Made by a program: the position numbers and the translations under genes. A stretch of 49,241 nucleotides of DNA from Nitrososphaerota archaeon (GTDB taxonomy: Archaea; Thermoproteota; Nitrososphaeria; Nitrososphaerales; Gagatemarchaeaceae), in assembly GCA_029785615.1 (NCBI GenBank), contig JAFLZH010000008.1, forward strand, positions 1-49,241. Reading direction: 5' to 3'. Shown here in pieces: positions 1 through 8,118 of the stretch. The notes under the pieces are model-generated. The model did not search any database, was not told where the DNA came from, and was given only the letters and a program-made list of their open reading frames with translations. Position 1 is the stretch's first letter. Every line of letters starts with the position of its first letter.

Positions 1-269
1 AGATAGGAGCTACGATACTCGAATTCCATGACGTTCGCGATGTCGAAAACCCACGGAGTCTCGAAGACTATTGCTTCTCCCTCCTGACACGCGTCGCCAA
101 TCCAGCCCACAGGGTTCTCCACGGGCAAGTGGAGGTACCAGGACATACCGTCGGGGTGGACTAGCTGGGCCCTGGTCTTCAACACGTACTTCGACCCTGT
201 CAGAGTTTCAAGAACATGCTTGACCTTCATCCCCAGAGCCAGCTCGCTCTGTTGGCCTCCCATTTTCAT
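1..269 (-). CDS. Unknown protein, N-terminal part only
   Basis: The reading frame opens with ATG at 269 (a second ATG follows at 263) and runs off the left edge without a stop, giving about 89 residues. It begins MKMGGQQSELALG and contains aromatic and proline-rich stretches such as WYLHLPVENPVGW. I recognise no family. A TATA-like TTATATA at 299-292 on the same strand lies about 25 bp before the ATG, which fits a leaderless archaeal transcript and supports this start. Confidence 0.55.
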   Translation of the reverse strand, partial: MKMGGQQSELALGMKVKHVLETLTGSKYVLKTRAQLVHPDGMSWYLHLPVENPVGWIGDACQEGEAIVFETPWVFDIANVMEFEYRSSY

Positions 270-286
270 TGGTATTCTTCGTACTT

Positions 287-300
287 TACGTATATAACAC
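287..300 (-). promoter_or_regulatory. TATA-like box between divergent reading frames
   Basis: The sequence ACGTATATAAC is near-symmetrical. It sits 20-30 bp from the ATG at 269 on the minus strand and 11-24 bp from the ATG at 311 on the plus strand. The spacing suits the minus-strand gene best. Confidence 0.45.
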
Positions 301-310
301 CCAAGCCGTC

Positions 311-502
311 ATGATAAGACCAGCTCAGTTCGACGCCGAAGCAAGCGACCATGGCCTCGGCACCACACACGTCAGGCTGGTCAGGATCGGAAAGCTCATG
401 CAGCTCCTGTTCAGCAGCCGCCAAGACGCGGTGATCTGCTACGCCGAAACCTCTTCAAAGTTTAAGAGCGCCGAATCGAAATTCGAGAGAGACTTCCATT
501 GA
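311..502 (+). CDS. Small hypothetical protein
   Basis: This 63-residue frame starts with ATG at 311 (MIRPAQFDAEASD) and is rich in charged residues near its end. The frame is open further upstream to an alternative start at 269, but that stretch contains the TATA-like box. No family is recognised. The stop overlaps a TTG that begins a second short frame, which suggests translational coupling if either is real. Confidence 0.35.
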   Translation: MIRPAQFDAEASDHGLGTTHVRLVRIGKLMQLLFSSRQDAVICYAETSSKFKSAESKFERDFH

Positions 503-633
503 AAACGCCGGAGAGAAAGACGCGCGAGATCAGGGCGCTGGCCGAGGCCTCAGCGGAGGCCCTCGTCGCGACCGCGCTGGCCTCGCGTAAGAGGCACGCG
601 AAGAAGGTCGAGACCGCTCCCCGACCGAACTGA
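499..633 (+). CDS. Very small Ala/Lys/Arg-rich hypothetical protein
   Basis: A 44-residue frame starts with TTG at 499, overlapping the TGA of the preceding small frame. It is alanine- and arginine-rich (ALAEASAEALVATALASRKR) and is probably helical and basic. The coupling to the preceding frame is the main argument for it. It may equally be a chance frame in high-GC DNA. Confidence 0.25.
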   Translation: MKTPERKTREIRALAEASAEALVATALASRKRHAKKVETAPRPN

Positions 634-649
634 CACGTCGACGTCCCAT

Positions 650-1249
650 TCATGGGGCGTCCGTCCACATCTCCTCATAGCGGGCCCAAACGACTCTCAC
701 GACCGCGTCGTGGGCCTCCCTGAGTACCTGAGCTATAGGAAGGATGACCTGGCGAAGGATGAACATGTCCGTGGGGGCGTCTGTGATCTTGGCCCCGATT
801 CTGAACGTCGTGACTCCGGTTCCCCCGTCGTAGATTATCTTCAGCCTGACGCCGGTCCTCTCCGAGATCTCCGCCACCCGCTTCTCGCACTCCTTCAGCA
901 TGGTGACCACGCGAGGGAATTTGGCTATTTCATCTGGGAAATCTCCGCTCGGTGCCTTCCCTTCTTCGATGTAGGGAAACTCATGGACGCCTTTCTCGCC
1001 ATACTCTCTCTCCACCAAAGACATCATGTCGTCAATCTTCGCGGTTTCGAGCCATATCGCTCCACCCTTGTCTTTCCAAATCGCCTTGAGTGGACCAATG
1101 TTATGGGGCTCTTTCAGGTCCGTGCTCCACAAAACCCACTGAGCTTTTTGTCCAAGGAGCAGCCTGTTTTTCCCTGGGTCCGCAACAGTGAACCTGACGG
1201 CGCTGACAGAGTTCATCATGTCCCTGACGGCGCTACTTTCCGAAGTCAC
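650..1249 (-). CDS. Unknown 199-aa protein, third gene of HerA/nuclease operon
   Basis: GTG at 1249 overlaps the TGA of the upstream nuclease gene (GTGA), so the two genes are translationally coupled. The protein is soluble, without signal peptide or membrane segments. It has a mixed-charge central part and a C-terminal half with a regular pattern (MLKECEKRVAEISERTG, then hydrophobic strands and a final helix around ALREAHDAVV-like sequence). No family is recognised. Its position as last gene of a three-gene overlapping operon with a HerA-type ATPase and a PD-(D/E)XK protein suggests an accessory or regulatory subunit, but this is inferred from context alone. Confidence 0.7.
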   Translation of the reverse strand: MTSESSAVRDMMNSVSAVRFTVADPGKNRLLLGQKAQWVLWSTDLKEPHNIGPLKAIWKDKGGAIWLETAKIDDMMSLVEREYGEKGVHEFPYIEEGKAPSGDFPDEIAKFPRVVTMLKECEKRVAEISERTGVRLKIIYDGGTGVTTFRIGAKITDAPTDMFILRQVILPIAQVLREAHDAVVRVVWARYEEMWTDAP

Positions 1250-3042
1250 ACCGATTCCTCCTTGTCTACAACCCGCAAGACGTGGATTTTCATTGGCGTG
1301 TTCTCACGGCTCTCTTCATCATACTCCACTATCGCGATATAAGCCGCCTTGAGGTTCAGATCAGGATTGTGCTTGTTCGCGTGAAAGTCATCTTTGACTT
1401 GGGAAGCAGCCCTCCTGATTCCATTTCGCCTATCCTCAAACCATTTGACCTCAACTAGGACCATGTTCCCATCCGGGTCTCGCATCAGCCAATCTACCCC
1501 GTTCGCAGCCGCGCTGTCCTTCCTGACACTGCTGAACGGGTGCCTTTCGACTCTTTCCCACCCGAGGCTCTCTAGGACGTTCGGGACCAGCCGCTCGCTG
1601 ATCTCGGCCTTCATGACCCCATAGTCTGGAGCATCCGCGAGGAGGCCCCGGACCTCGTCCTGCGACGGCTTGTCCAGTCCAACCTGGTACATCCCTTCAA
1701 TCCTGGGAGGCCGGTTCAGCACCCGGACATGCTCCAGCATCTGCGGCTTGTCGAACTGGTTGAGCGAGGGCCTCTCCGGGGCGGCCAGATGCTCCAGATG
1801 CATCCGGTGCTCGTGCACCTCGTTCCTGCTCTGCTCGTACTTCACCACCAGCTCGTCCTCCGCCATCCTCATCCCCTCCACAGGGTAGTCCCTCCCGAAC
1901 TTCACCGAGGCCCTGCGACCGTCGAACTCGACTTTGCAGTTGTCCCTCCCCTCCAGCTTCCCGCGCACCACCAGATGCGACCCGCTCGTAGCCGTCTTGT
2001 AGCCCTCCAATTCCACCCCGCGCCCATCCACGTTCAGGAGCATCCTGTCCCCCGCGTGCTCCAGCCTGACGTTGTCCAGGTGCTCGCACTTCCCCCTCTC
2101 GAAGGCCCTCACCAACGCATCCTCGTCGACCCCCTTGGCCTCCACCACCTCGTACCTGCTCCCCTTCTCCCCGCCGACGTCCCCGACGTAGGCCTCGACT
2201 CTACGGTCTCTGGCGCTGTATCTGGCGAACACGGTCTGGACTTCCTCGCTCCCCTCCGGCCTCAGCCCCAGTTGGACGATCGCATTGTGGTCGGTAGGGT
2301 CGTATCCCGCCTGCTCCAGGTCGCCCATCGGGACCCGCAGGTTGGCTCCCTTTCCGTAGTCGACGGCCTCGAGGAGCCTCGGCTCCGCGTCTCGCTCGAC
2401 CTGCAAACGCTGCAAACCATGCGTTTCCGCCTGTTCGTCCCTGTCCTGCCCCGGGCTCGCGTGCTCTACGACCAACACCTGGTCGTCGTTCCTGGTGAAG
2501 CTCTTGGTCTCGATCTGAGCGGGCTTCGCTTCAGGTTCGGGGGGCTTCTCCGGTTCAGGCTGGGGCGGCGCTCCGCTCTCGGGTCGTGACGACTTCTCTG
2601 CGGGCTCGGTCCCCTGAGGCCTCTCGTCAGCAGGCGCATCACCGACCTTGGCCTCCTGGCCCTCCTTGGCGCCCCCCTCTGGCTTTGCCTCGCTGCCGTC
2701 GGCCGGGGCCACGGCTTCAGGCGCCTTGTCCTGGCCAGCCCCCTTTTCCTCCTGCACGCCCTGCTCTGGTGCCTCTCTTCCTGGTCCACCCGCCTGCGAA
2801 GGCTCCCCTCCCTTCGGGTCTTCCCCGCCCTGGGGACTCCCGGCGTCCACCTGTTCGTCCTTGACCTCGCCCGCCTTGTCTCCGCCTCCGGTTTCGCTGG
2901 TCCCCGCGTCCTCCTCCTTGGCCGCCGGCTCCTCCGGGGGCTTGTCGTCGACCCCCTTCTCCCTGACCTCCTCCCTGAACGCCTCCAGGTCGTCGTCTAC
3001 CGCCTCCGGTGTCTCAGCGGGTGCGTCCGACCCCTCACGCAC
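1246..3042 (-). CDS. PD-(D/E)XK nuclease-domain protein with long disordered N-terminus
   Basis: This 598-residue protein has three visible parts. Residues 1 to about 190 are low-complexity, rich in Glu, Pro, Ala, Gly and Lys, and probably disordered. Residues about 190-470 are a strand-rich region. The C-terminal 120 residues form a restriction-endonuclease-like fold: after SVRKDSAAANGVDWL comes a beta hairpin ending in LVEVKW, placing D517, E531 and K533 as the D...ExK catalytic set. GTG at 3042 overlaps the end of the HerA gene by 8 bp. The fold is typical of Holliday-junction resolvases, restriction enzymes and many defence nucleases; the substrate cannot be read from sequence. A frameshifted relative of the C-terminal domain lies at 12.5-12.9 kb. 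Confidence 0.8.
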   Translation of the reverse strand: MREGSDAPAETPEAVDDDLEAFREEVREKGVDDKPPEEPAAKEEDAGTSETGGGDKAGEVKDEQVDAGSPQGGEDPKGGEPSQAGGPGREAPEQGVQEEKGAGQDKAPEAVAPADGSEAKPEGGAKEGQEAKVGDAPADERPQGTEPAEKSSRPESGAPPQPEPEKPPEPEAKPAQIETKSFTRNDDQVLVVEHASPGQDRDEQAETHGLQRLQVERDAEPRLLEAVDYGKGANLRVPMGDLEQAGYDPTDHNAIVQLGLRPEGSEEVQTVFARYSARDRRVEAYVGDVGGEKGSRYEVVEAKGVDEDALVRAFERGKCEHLDNVRLEHAGDRMLLNVDGRGVELEGYKTATSGSHLVVRGKLEGRDNCKVEFDGRRASVKFGRDYPVEGMRMAEDELVVKYEQSRNEVHEHRMHLEHLAAPERPSLNQFDKPQMLEHVRVLNRPPRIEGMYQVGLDKPSQDEVRGLLADAPDYGVMKAEISERLVPNVLESLGWERVERHPFSSVRKDSAAANGVDWLMRDPDGNMVLVEVKWFEDRRNGIRRAASQVKDDFHANKHNPDLNLKAAYIAIVEYDEESRENTPMKIHVLRVVDKEESV

Positions 3043-5725
3043 GGACGCCGGCCTCCAGCTCCTTCCTGAACAGCCGGGGGAACCTCTCCCTCTGCTCAGC
3101 GTTGAACGGCAGGTAGTAGGCCGTCGCCAGCGCCAGGACCCTGGTGGCCGCCTCGACCTCGTCCGCCTGGGCGCCGCCGAGCCCGGCAGCCTCTGAAAGC
3201 AGGAACCCCCTCAGCCCCTCCACCTTCCCCGTCCTCGCCCACCCCTGGTACGCCGGCAGGAACTGCTTCCTGAACCCCTCCGAGTCCACCCTCTCCCTCA
3301 TCCTCTCCTCGAGCGGCTCCTCCTGCTCCTGGAGCGGGTGCTGCCGGTAGAACATCGCCATGCACTCCTCCACCTCCCTGTCGGTGACGTCGCGGAGCCG
3401 AGCCCCCCAGTCGTCCCTGACCTCCACCCGGACCGGGACCGGGTGCCCCTCGACGCTCACCACCGCCTCCCCGTTGCCCAGGGCCCCGAGCACGGCCGAC
3501 TGCTCCCTGCTCGCGTTCACCGCCCCGGCCATCGCCGCCCTGTCCCCCCGGTCGGGGAGCCTGTGGACCACCTTCGTGGCCGTGTTCTTTATCGCGTCGG
3601 GGAGGATCTTCGTCGGTATCTGCTCCACCACCCCGAGGCCCTCCCCGTAGGCCCGCAGCTCGGCGAGCATGTTCCCGAAGTGCTCCACCATGACCTGCCT
3701 CGGGTCGGCGGACTCGGGGCTCCCCTTCACCGGGGAGAGGTTCGGCAGCAGCCTGTGCGCCTCCTCGACCAGGGTGAAGTGCCTGAGCTCCTTCGACGCC
3801 CCCCGGGCACGGACGCGCTCGGCCAGGTCGGTGAGGATGAGGGACGCAACGAAAGCCTTCTCCTCGCTCGCCTGTATGTCCTTCAGCTCGATGACCGTGG
3901 GCTTGGACAGGATGGCGTCCATGGGGGTGGACGCCGGGGCCCCGAAGAGGCGCTTCTTCCCGCCCTGCACCAGGGAGTCCAGCCTGACGGAGATCGCCGC
4001 CTCCACGTCCATGGTCACCCGGGGCTCGTAGCCGAGGCCCCTCACCACCTTCCTCACCGCCCCCCCGACGTCGTCGAAGGTCACCGGCCTCCCGCGGGCG
4101 TCGCCCTCCAGGCTCCAGCCGCAGGCCCTGTACGCCTCGGCGAAGACCCGCTCTACGACGTAGGGCACCGGGGCGTAGGACACGAAGGACGAGTTCCACA
4201 CCGACACCAGGTTCTCCAGGTGGGCCTGGACCTTCACCCCCGCCGGGGGCTCGAAGATGTTCAGCCTGAAGGGGGCGGTCTCGTCCCCGGGGGTGAAGAC
4301 CTGCAGGTCCTTCACGGCCAGCAGGAGGCTCCTGTACTCCGACTTCACCGGCTCGATGACGAGGAACGGGACCCCGAGCCCCGCCAGCTGCTTGAGGAGG
4401 AGCCGGCAGGAGGTGGTCTTCCCCGACCCGGTCATCCCGGTGACGAAGACGTGCTTGGCGAGCTGGTCCCGCCCTACCCTGACCTGGGACCCGCTCCTAC
4501 CAGAGATGGAGACCGACTCCCCCAGGACTATCTCCCCCTCGGTCGCCGGGGGCGCCTGGAACTCAGCCGACGGGGCGACCTTCATCCCAAGGGAGAGGTG
4601 GGGGAGCCAGAGGCAGGGCGCGGCCTCCGACGGGAGCATCAGGGTGGGCCTCCCCCGGCCGGGGCCCTTCAGCGGGCGGGAGACCTTCAACCCGTCGATC
4701 CTCCTCTGGCTCGAGAGGGCCCCGGCTAGGACCCCCGCGGCCTCGGAGGCGGTGGCCGGGTCCGGCGCAGCGACCTCAACCGACACCCTGACGGGGCGCC
4801 TGGCGCCGAGGCGCTCCAGCCCCCTCACGGCGTGCTCCAGCTCGACCTGCTTCGGATGGTCGACCGCGGAGGTGGTCCTGTCGTCGTCGACCCGCTGGTA
4901 CCCAGACTTCTCGGAGATGCTCCTCTGCCGCCTCCCGGCCAGCCACCTGGAGACGGGGTTGACCCAGGCCGGGGAGATGCGGACGGCGTATCCCCCTTCC
5001 AGCCGGTTCTCCACGAAGAACTTCGCCAGGGGGCCCAGAGGGTCGGGCGCAGCCTCCGGCACTCCTTCGACCATGACGGAATAGCCTTCGCCCCATGGGG
5101 GCGCCTCGGCCGCTTCCGCGCGGAACTCCGGGAGCTGAGACTTTGCGACCCTGAGGAGGGTTTCGGCGCGTCCGTCGCCGCCCCGGGGCGCGGCGAACAG
5201 GATCCTCCCAGAGCCGGCCGAGAAGAGGAGCCTCATCTCCACGGGGAACCCGAGCTCGCCGAGGGTCTGGGCGAGGCGCTGGAACCTGAGCAGCGTCTCC
5301 TTGGGGTCGTTCTTCTTCCTGTCGAGGTAGCCCAGGGGGAGGGTCGTCAGCTCGACCGCGGACCAGGGTGCCGGCTCGCCCGTCTCCCCGAAGGCGCGGG
5401 AGGCTTCATGCCCGGCCCCAGCGGCCCGTTCCGCAAGCTCCTGGACGGCCCCGGGGAAGAGCCCGAGGAGGAGCAGGGCGGCCCCCGCAGTGCCGAAGAC
5501 GATTGGGGAGTGCGTCCCGCCCTCGGCCACGGCGACGGCCGAGAGGAAGAGGAGGAAGGCCCCAAGGTACGCCAGCCTGTGCGACTTCCCGCCCGGGGAC
5601 CCCTGGCGGCTGGACCAGAGCCTGTAGAGGAGGTAGAGCAGGATCGGGACCCCGACCACCAGGGCGCCGACGCCCAGCGCGTAGGCGGCGAACAGGAACA
5701 GGAAGGCGGTCAGCTTCCATCCCAT
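3035..5725 (-). CDS. Membrane-anchored HerA/VirB4-type DNA-pumping ATPase
   Basis: The 896-residue protein has hydrophobic membrane segments at about 5-35 and 52-92, then a soluble region (about 120-380) resembling the N-terminal part of VirB4/TraC-like ATPases. A HerA/FtsK-class P-loop domain follows. Walker A is GMTGSGKT at 430-437 and Walker B is TLVEEAH at 651-657. VIEPVKSEYR after Walker A and a downstream arginine-rich segment (HRLPDRGDRAAM) are also typical of DUF87/HerA proteins. Such hexameric ATPases pump DNA or protein. Free HerA works with the NurA nuclease; here the partner gene is a PD-(D/E)XK protein in overlapping register. The membrane anchor is more like a conjugation or membrane-tethered defence ATPase than repair HerA. 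Confidence 0.85.
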   Translation of the reverse strand: MGWKLTAFLFLFAAYALGVGALVVGVPILLYLLYRLWSSRQGSPGGKSHRLAYLGAFLLFLSAVAVAEGGTHSPIVFGTAGAALLLLGLFPGAVQELAERAAGAGHEASRAFGETGEPAPWSAVELTTLPLGYLDRKKNDPKETLLRFQRLAQTLGELGFPVEMRLLFSAGSGRILFAAPRGGDGRAETLLRVAKSQLPEFRAEAAEAPPWGEGYSVMVEGVPEAAPDPLGPLAKFFVENRLEGGYAVRISPAWVNPVSRWLAGRRQRSISEKSGYQRVDDDRTTSAVDHPKQVELEHAVRGLERLGARRPVRVSVEVAAPDPATASEAAGVLAGALSSQRRIDGLKVSRPLKGPGRGRPTLMLPSEAAPCLWLPHLSLGMKVAPSAEFQAPPATEGEIVLGESVSISGRSGSQVRVGRDQLAKHVFVTGMTGSGKTTSCRLLLKQLAGLGVPFLVIEPVKSEYRSLLLAVKDLQVFTPGDETAPFRLNIFEPPAGVKVQAHLENLVSVWNSSFVSYAPVPYVVERVFAEAYRACGWSLEGDARGRPVTFDDVGGAVRKVVRGLGYEPRVTMDVEAAISVRLDSLVQGGKKRLFGAPASTPMDAILSKPTVIELKDIQASEEKAFVASLILTDLAERVRARGASKELRHFTLVEEAHRLLPNLSPVKGSPESADPRQVMVEHFGNMLAELRAYGEGLGVVEQIPTKILPDAIKNTATKVVHRLPDRGDRAAMAGAVNASREQSAVLGALGNGEAVVSVEGHPVPVRVEVRDDWGARLRDVTDREVEECMAMFYRQHPLQEQEEPLEERMRERVDSEGFRKQFLPAYQGWARTGKVEGLRGFLLSEAAGLGGAQADEVEAATRVLALATAYYLPFNAEQRERFPRLFRKELEAGVRA

Positions 5726-5819
5726 CAGGACCCGCCCCCCTGCCCTGTCGCCGCGCTCATCGTCGGTTGACGCGCCCCTGGAGTAATAATGACTGACGCA
5801 CGATTCCGGCTCTCAAATC

Positions 5820-6113
5820 GTGAACTTTTACGGGGAGCCTGCGAAGAGGTGGCGCGGGTTGAAGTATCGGCCTTCGGTCCTGGTCTACATGGAGATACTG
5901 ACGATCCTCACCGAGGGCCCACAGGGCCCCACGAAGCTCTCCAGGCGAGCCAACATCTCCTACGACAGGCTCCCCGCATACACCGAAGGCCTCCTGCAGA
6001 AGGGAGCCATACGGAAGGACAGCCGGGAGGGGCACGACGAGTACGCCCTCACCGCGGAGGGGGCGGAGGCGCTGTCAGACCTGCAGAAGGGGCTCAGGAG
6101 GCTTCCGCTGTGA
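5820..6113 (+). CDS. Winged-helix DNA-binding protein
   Basis: Starts with GTG at 5820 and gives 97 residues. The core reads as an archaeal winged helix: a first helix (VLVYMEILTILTEGPQGP), a recognition helix (TKLSRRANISYDRLPAYTEGLLQKG) and a wing ending in YALTAEGAEAL, matching the compact regulators often labelled HTH_45. It is divergent from the HerA operon, with about 95 bp between the starts, so it could regulate that operon. No effector domain is present. Confidence 0.75.
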   Translation: MNFYGEPAKRWRGLKYRPSVLVYMEILTILTEGPQGPTKLSRRANISYDRLPAYTEGLLQKGAIRKDSREGHDEYALTAEGAEALSDLQKGLRRLPL

Positions 6114-6168
6114 GTGCACGATTTGTGAGCCCGCCTTATATCGCCGGAGGGGCGCTGGGGGCCGGCGC

Positions 6169-6534
6169 ATGAGCGACGAGGCCGATCCGAAGGTGAGGGT
6201 GCTCGAGACCCACGAGGAGCTCATGCAACAGATCGAGAGGGGGAGCTCGACGATGCGCGCCCTCGCCTGGGTCACCGTCGTGGTGGCGGTCCTCCTCATC
6301 GGCTCCTACGTCGGCCAGCTTCTCACCCCCTACGTCACGGGGAACGCGGTGGTGACCGTGGACCTGACCGACCCGGCCCTTCAGGGGGCCGGAGTGCTGG
6401 TGATCCTCCTCACCTTGGCCTGGCTCTACGTGGGCGTCAGGAACCTGCTCTTCACCAGGAGGATGACGAATGCGATCCGAGAGGTGCGGGCCATGGAGAA
6501 GGACGTCGAGAAGCGCCTTTCTGCGAGGCCGTAG
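6169..6534 (+). CDS. Two-TM membrane protein, function unknown
   Basis: The 121-residue protein has a charged N-terminus (DPKVRVLETHEELMQQIERG), a membrane helix at about 30-52, a short outer loop, a second helix at about 72-92, and a basic, helical C-terminal tail (REVRAMEKDVEKRL). This suggests a small hairpin membrane protein with both ends in the cytoplasm. No family is recognised. It lies 55 bp after the winged-helix gene on the same strand and is just left of the low-GC accessory region. Confidence 0.65.
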   Translation: MSDEADPKVRVLETHEELMQQIERGSSTMRALAWVTVVVAVLLIGSYVGQLLTPYVTGNAVVTVDLTDPALQGAGVLVILLTLAWLYVGVRNLLFTRRMTNAIREVRAMEKDVEKRLSARP

Positions 6535-6593
6535 CCACCCGGTCAACAGGTCCACAGGCCGGCATGGGAAGTCCCCAATGCAGTACCCCCAGT

Positions 6594-6631
6594 GAACGAG
6601 TTTGTCGGGGGGGGAGGCGTAGTGAAGGGCC
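6594..6631 (+). repeat. Possible degenerate copy of the boundary repeat (leftmost)
   Basis: AACGAGTTTGTC, then a G-run and GGAGGCGTAGTGAAGG, resembles the boundary element found at 8.1-14.9 kb, with GGAGG at the expected distance from AAC. It sits where GC content drops and the accessory region begins. The match is weak and may be coincidence. Confidence 0.3.
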
Positions 6632-6711
6632 CAGGATTCCCAATTAAGAAATCATCAAACTTCTAAATATGCCTAGCAGTCGTGATGGTGGCGGTGTCCT
6701 AAACGGCACAA

Positions 6712-6903
6712 ATGCCTCAGTGGGTTCCTTGTGGAGCGAGGTGCACATTCAATCCATGTCCATTCTTTCCATGCAACCCTAGGTGGGGTTCTCCCCCTGG
6801 GAGGTGGCAGGACGATGTTGCGCCTTGCATCATGCCCTGTGTCTTCAACGGGGCGCAACAGCACATGCCACACAAATGTAGCCATGGTCACGAGTGGGTT
6901 TGA
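6712..6903 (+). CDS. Candidate small Cys/His-rich protein
   Basis: A 63-residue frame starts with ATG at 6712. It contains seven cysteines (7, 11, 16, 21, 39, 43, 56) and four histidines near the end (HMPHKCSHGHEWV), spaced like metal ligands: CxxxC, CxxxxC, CxxxC and CxHxH. A TATA-like TTCTAAATATG at about 6660-6670 lies some 40 bp upstream. The region has low GC and no better frame. The ligand-rich pattern is the reason to list it; there is no known family. Confidence 0.35.
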   Translation: MPQWVPCGARCTFNPCPFFPCNPRWGSPPGRWQDDVAPCIMPCVFNGAQQHMPHKCSHGHEWV

Positions 6904-7367
6904 ACGTGCTGAAAGGTCTGAACTGGGACGGGTTGAAAAAGACTGGGTTGAAAAATCTAGTTAACTCACCTATTCGCAGAAAGGTTTACTTGCGTTCGGA
7001 TTCACTCCTTGCGGTTGGTCACGGCAATCGAGTGCCAACAACGGTACCAAGACAAATTAAGAATAATCAACGATCTGTTCAGTAGCGCTGGTTCTCCATC
7101 GACGTACCACAATCTAGCATGGCAGCAGAATGCCCTGGCCCAAGCGAAGTCTGAATTCGATAGCTGTATGTCACTTACTCGATGACATATTCGTGGGTCT
7201 TCTTTCTCCGCTTTCGAGTCATACGAGCTTAACGACTAGCAGAGGCAATAGAGTTGAGCAACCCCCACGCCTTTTCAAGACGTAACGTCGCGCGCTCATA
7301 GAAATCCCCGGGACAGGCCTCCCAAGCGAATCCAACCCACCATAGGCACTAGTGACCCTAACGTGGG
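6904..7367. other. Low-GC stretch without a supported gene
   Basis: About 460 bp of mixed, comparatively AT-rich sequence between the Cys-rich frame and the zinc-ribbon membrane protein. The short frames here look random, and I see no RNA gene or terminal inverted repeats. It may be decayed accessory DNA. Confidence 0.5.
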
Positions 7368-7703
7368 CTAGACTCCTGCCTCGTCACGCCATTGCGTGTA
7401 CCCGCACACCGGGCAACGATACCAGTTTCTCCATATTGGCATCGACATTCCTTGAACGGCGAGTGATTGTTCTGTAGGTGTATGGCTTACCAACACCAGG
7501 GTGCCTTTGCCACAGCTAGGGCAGGTGCCAGCAGGCCCAGAGTCGTAACCCGCGGCTACGAGAACGACTCCTAGGATTATGGCACCAATAGTCCAGAGCG
7601 GAGGTATCCCAGCCGCGCCTCCTGAAGCAACTTGTGCAAAGAGAAGGATAAAGCCCATGAAGGCGAGCCAGACTCCCATCCATCCCCAGGTGCTTAGCAC
7701 CAA
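7368..7703 (-). CDS. Two-TM membrane protein with C-terminal zinc ribbon
   Basis: The 111-residue protein has hydrophobic helices at about 5-27 and 36-52, followed by a cytosolic zinc-ribbon pair: CPSCGKG at about 60 and CPVCGYTQW near the C-terminus. The two CxxC knuckles are some 35 residues apart. Such small archaeal membrane zinc-ribbon proteins are common and uncharacterised. It lies alone in the accessory region, opposite to the following fragment. Confidence 0.65.
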   Translation of the reverse strand: MVLSTWGWMGVWLAFMGFILLFAQVASGGAAGIPPLWTIGAIILGVVLVAAGYDSGPAGTCPSCGKGTLVLVSHTPTEQSLAVQGMSMPIWRNWYRCPVCGYTQWRDEAGV

Positions 7704-7802
7704 TCCGAGGGCTACGGCTTCGACCCAGTTGTTTATACGAATTAGCCTTGGCAGGTACTAACAACGAGCAGGTGTCGCCGGGTTGGGGAGTCGTTAACAA
7801 GT

Positions 7803-8081
7803 CAAGAAAAGCCATGGATACACATCTCAATTTCATCGAATTGTCCAGTTACTGCCCAATGCATACCACTTGTCTATTTGGACGGCTACGACCTTTCATA
7901 CCCGGGAGAAAATTCTCTTGTTGAGAAAGGAACCACTCTATTCAACGACCTGCACATCCAGGTGGAAGTTGAGAACGGAGCCTGCGTCCATCTTTGGTAC
8001 AAAGAACACTTCGGGCACGACATCGTGATATACCATTCCTCCAAAGACGCAATCTCCACCTGGCCGATTACGGCCACTTAG
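7803..8081 (+). pseudogene. Remnant of a nucleotidyltransferase-like protein (COG3575/NTP_transf_6 type)
   Basis: The frame through 7803-8081 contains PLVYLDGYDLSYPGEN, VEKGTTLFNDLHIQVEVEN, VHLWYKEHFGHDI and a final DAISTWPITAT. From memory this pattern (VYFD..DLS, VEVxNxAxVHLWYxxxFG, xEAIxxWPxTAT) belongs to the COG3575 nucleotidyltransferase-like family of about 190 residues. Here the first third lacks a start codon and recognisable sequence, and the protein ends right after TAT where relatives continue. A TTG at 7878 could begin a 67-residue product. I call it a truncated gene. Its TAG directly abuts a boundary repeat. Confidence 0.55.
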
Positions 8082-8114
8082 GTTGCGGAGGCGCGATGAA
8101 CCCTCTGCACGGCT
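8081..8114 (+). repeat. Boundary repeat copy A (right part only)
   Basis: GGTTGCGGAGGCGCGATGAA followed by CCCTCTGCACGGC. It begins at the stop codon of the preceding plus-strand fragment and lies just before the end of the minus-strand RelE gene. It contains GGAGG-CGCG-ATG-AAC. Confidence 0.7.
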
Positions 8115-8118
8115 CGAC

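Noticed and set aside
710-1342. Long plus-strand frame opposite the 199-aa gene
   Set aside because: It is the antisense shadow of two overlapping minus-strand genes; its composition is Pro/Arg/His-rich with no domain signal.
3338-4729. 463-codon plus-strand frame
   Set aside because: It is the shadow of the HerA ATPase gene in high-GC DNA; the Walker motifs on the minus strand settle the coding strand.
6590-7100. Candidate structured RNA (SRP or RNase P RNA)
   Set aside because: I could not find the conserved helices or loop motifs of either RNA, and the sequence looks like decayed DNA.
7750-7802. Hairpin-like TAACAACGA...TCGTTAAC possibly an attC site
   Set aside because: The stem is short with an odd bulge, the right end GTTAACA does not fit GTTRRRY, and it shares nothing with the boundary repeat.
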